64,000 bases of DNA from Pseudomonas gingeri (lineage in GTDB: Bacteria; Pseudomonadota; Gammaproteobacteria; Pseudomonadales; Pseudomonadaceae), in the NCBI RefSeq assembly GCF_013385425.1, contig NZ_JACAQA010000009.1, positions 281,585-345,584 on the forward strand. Direction: 5' to 3'. The translations under genes and the position numbers were made by a program. Positions 63,984-64,000 of this stretch are shown in pieces (the stretch's first letter is position 1; the number at the start of each line of letters is the position of its first letter). The notes beneath the pieces were generated by a model. The model was given only the letters and a program-made list of their open reading frames with translations, searched no databases and was not told the origin of the DNA.

Positions 63984-64000
63984 GCGCGCCATGAAACCCA

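Overview
The window is chromosomal DNA of a Pseudomonas, most likely of the P. fluorescens group. Gene order follows the well-known pseudomonad backbone (ilvD, rlmI, mutM, fdx, coaD, calB cluster, rsmD, M16 proteases, ftsYEX-rpoH, thiSG-trmB, hemW-rdgB, metXW, proC, pilTU, pyrRBC', ruvX-yqgE-tonB-gshB, pilGHIJ-chpA-chpC). Eight intergenic clusters of the 'GTAGGAGC...' REP palindromes typical of fluorescent pseudomonads support this. The backbone is GC-rich. The accessory stretches at 1-1083, 4100-7830 and 60113-64000 are visibly AT-richer.

Layout. 1-1083: an AT-rich C58 (YopT/AvrPphB-type) cysteine protease gene. 1164-3005: ilvD. 3281-4103: REPs, a REP-associated transposase (RAYT) and a remnant of the 3' end of rlmI. 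4166-7657: a compact accessory operon (minus strand) of a 23-residue peptide, a SagB-type flavin oxidoreductase, an AurF-type diiron oxygenase and a Bcr/CflA exporter, with its own promoter and a 19-bp operator-like palindrome. 7869-12382: rlmI, an HDOD protein, mutM, a small exported protein, ferredoxin and coaD. 12500-16993: alcohol/aldehyde oxidation cluster (GMC oxidoreductase, Tat subunit, CalB) with a divergent TetR regulator. 17141-19585: sulfurtransferase, an orphan gene and a YheT-like hydrolase. 19664-26032: two pairs of M16 peptidases on either side of rsmD. 26207-30356: ftsY-ftsE-ftsX-rpoH. 30544-43970: mtgA, thiamine thiazole genes, trmB, hemW, rdgB, metWX, proC, pilTU and small membrane or envelope genes. 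44179-50031: pyrimidine operon and the ruvX-yqgE-tonB-gshB block. 50283-60112: Pil-Chp chemosensory operon for twitching and surface sensing, without pilK and chpB. 60113-64000: a variable region with a small beta-rich protein, a chpC 3' remnant, a frameshifted DUF6124-like gene with a long structured leader, gene remnants (Tat signal, XRE regulator) and a leaderless S8 protease.

Most interesting: (i) the peptide/SagB/AurF/exporter operon, which has the logic of a minimal peptide-derived natural-product pathway but lacks the usual cyclodehydratase; its peptide is too short for ordinary gene calling. (ii) At two independent loci (rlmI and chpC) the same topology occurs: complete gene, foreign insert, then a roughly 100-150 bp diverged copy of that gene's own 3' end. 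This suggests that foreign DNA entered through one-sided homologous recombination in the gene tail, with no integrase. No tRNA, rRNA or CRISPR array was seen.
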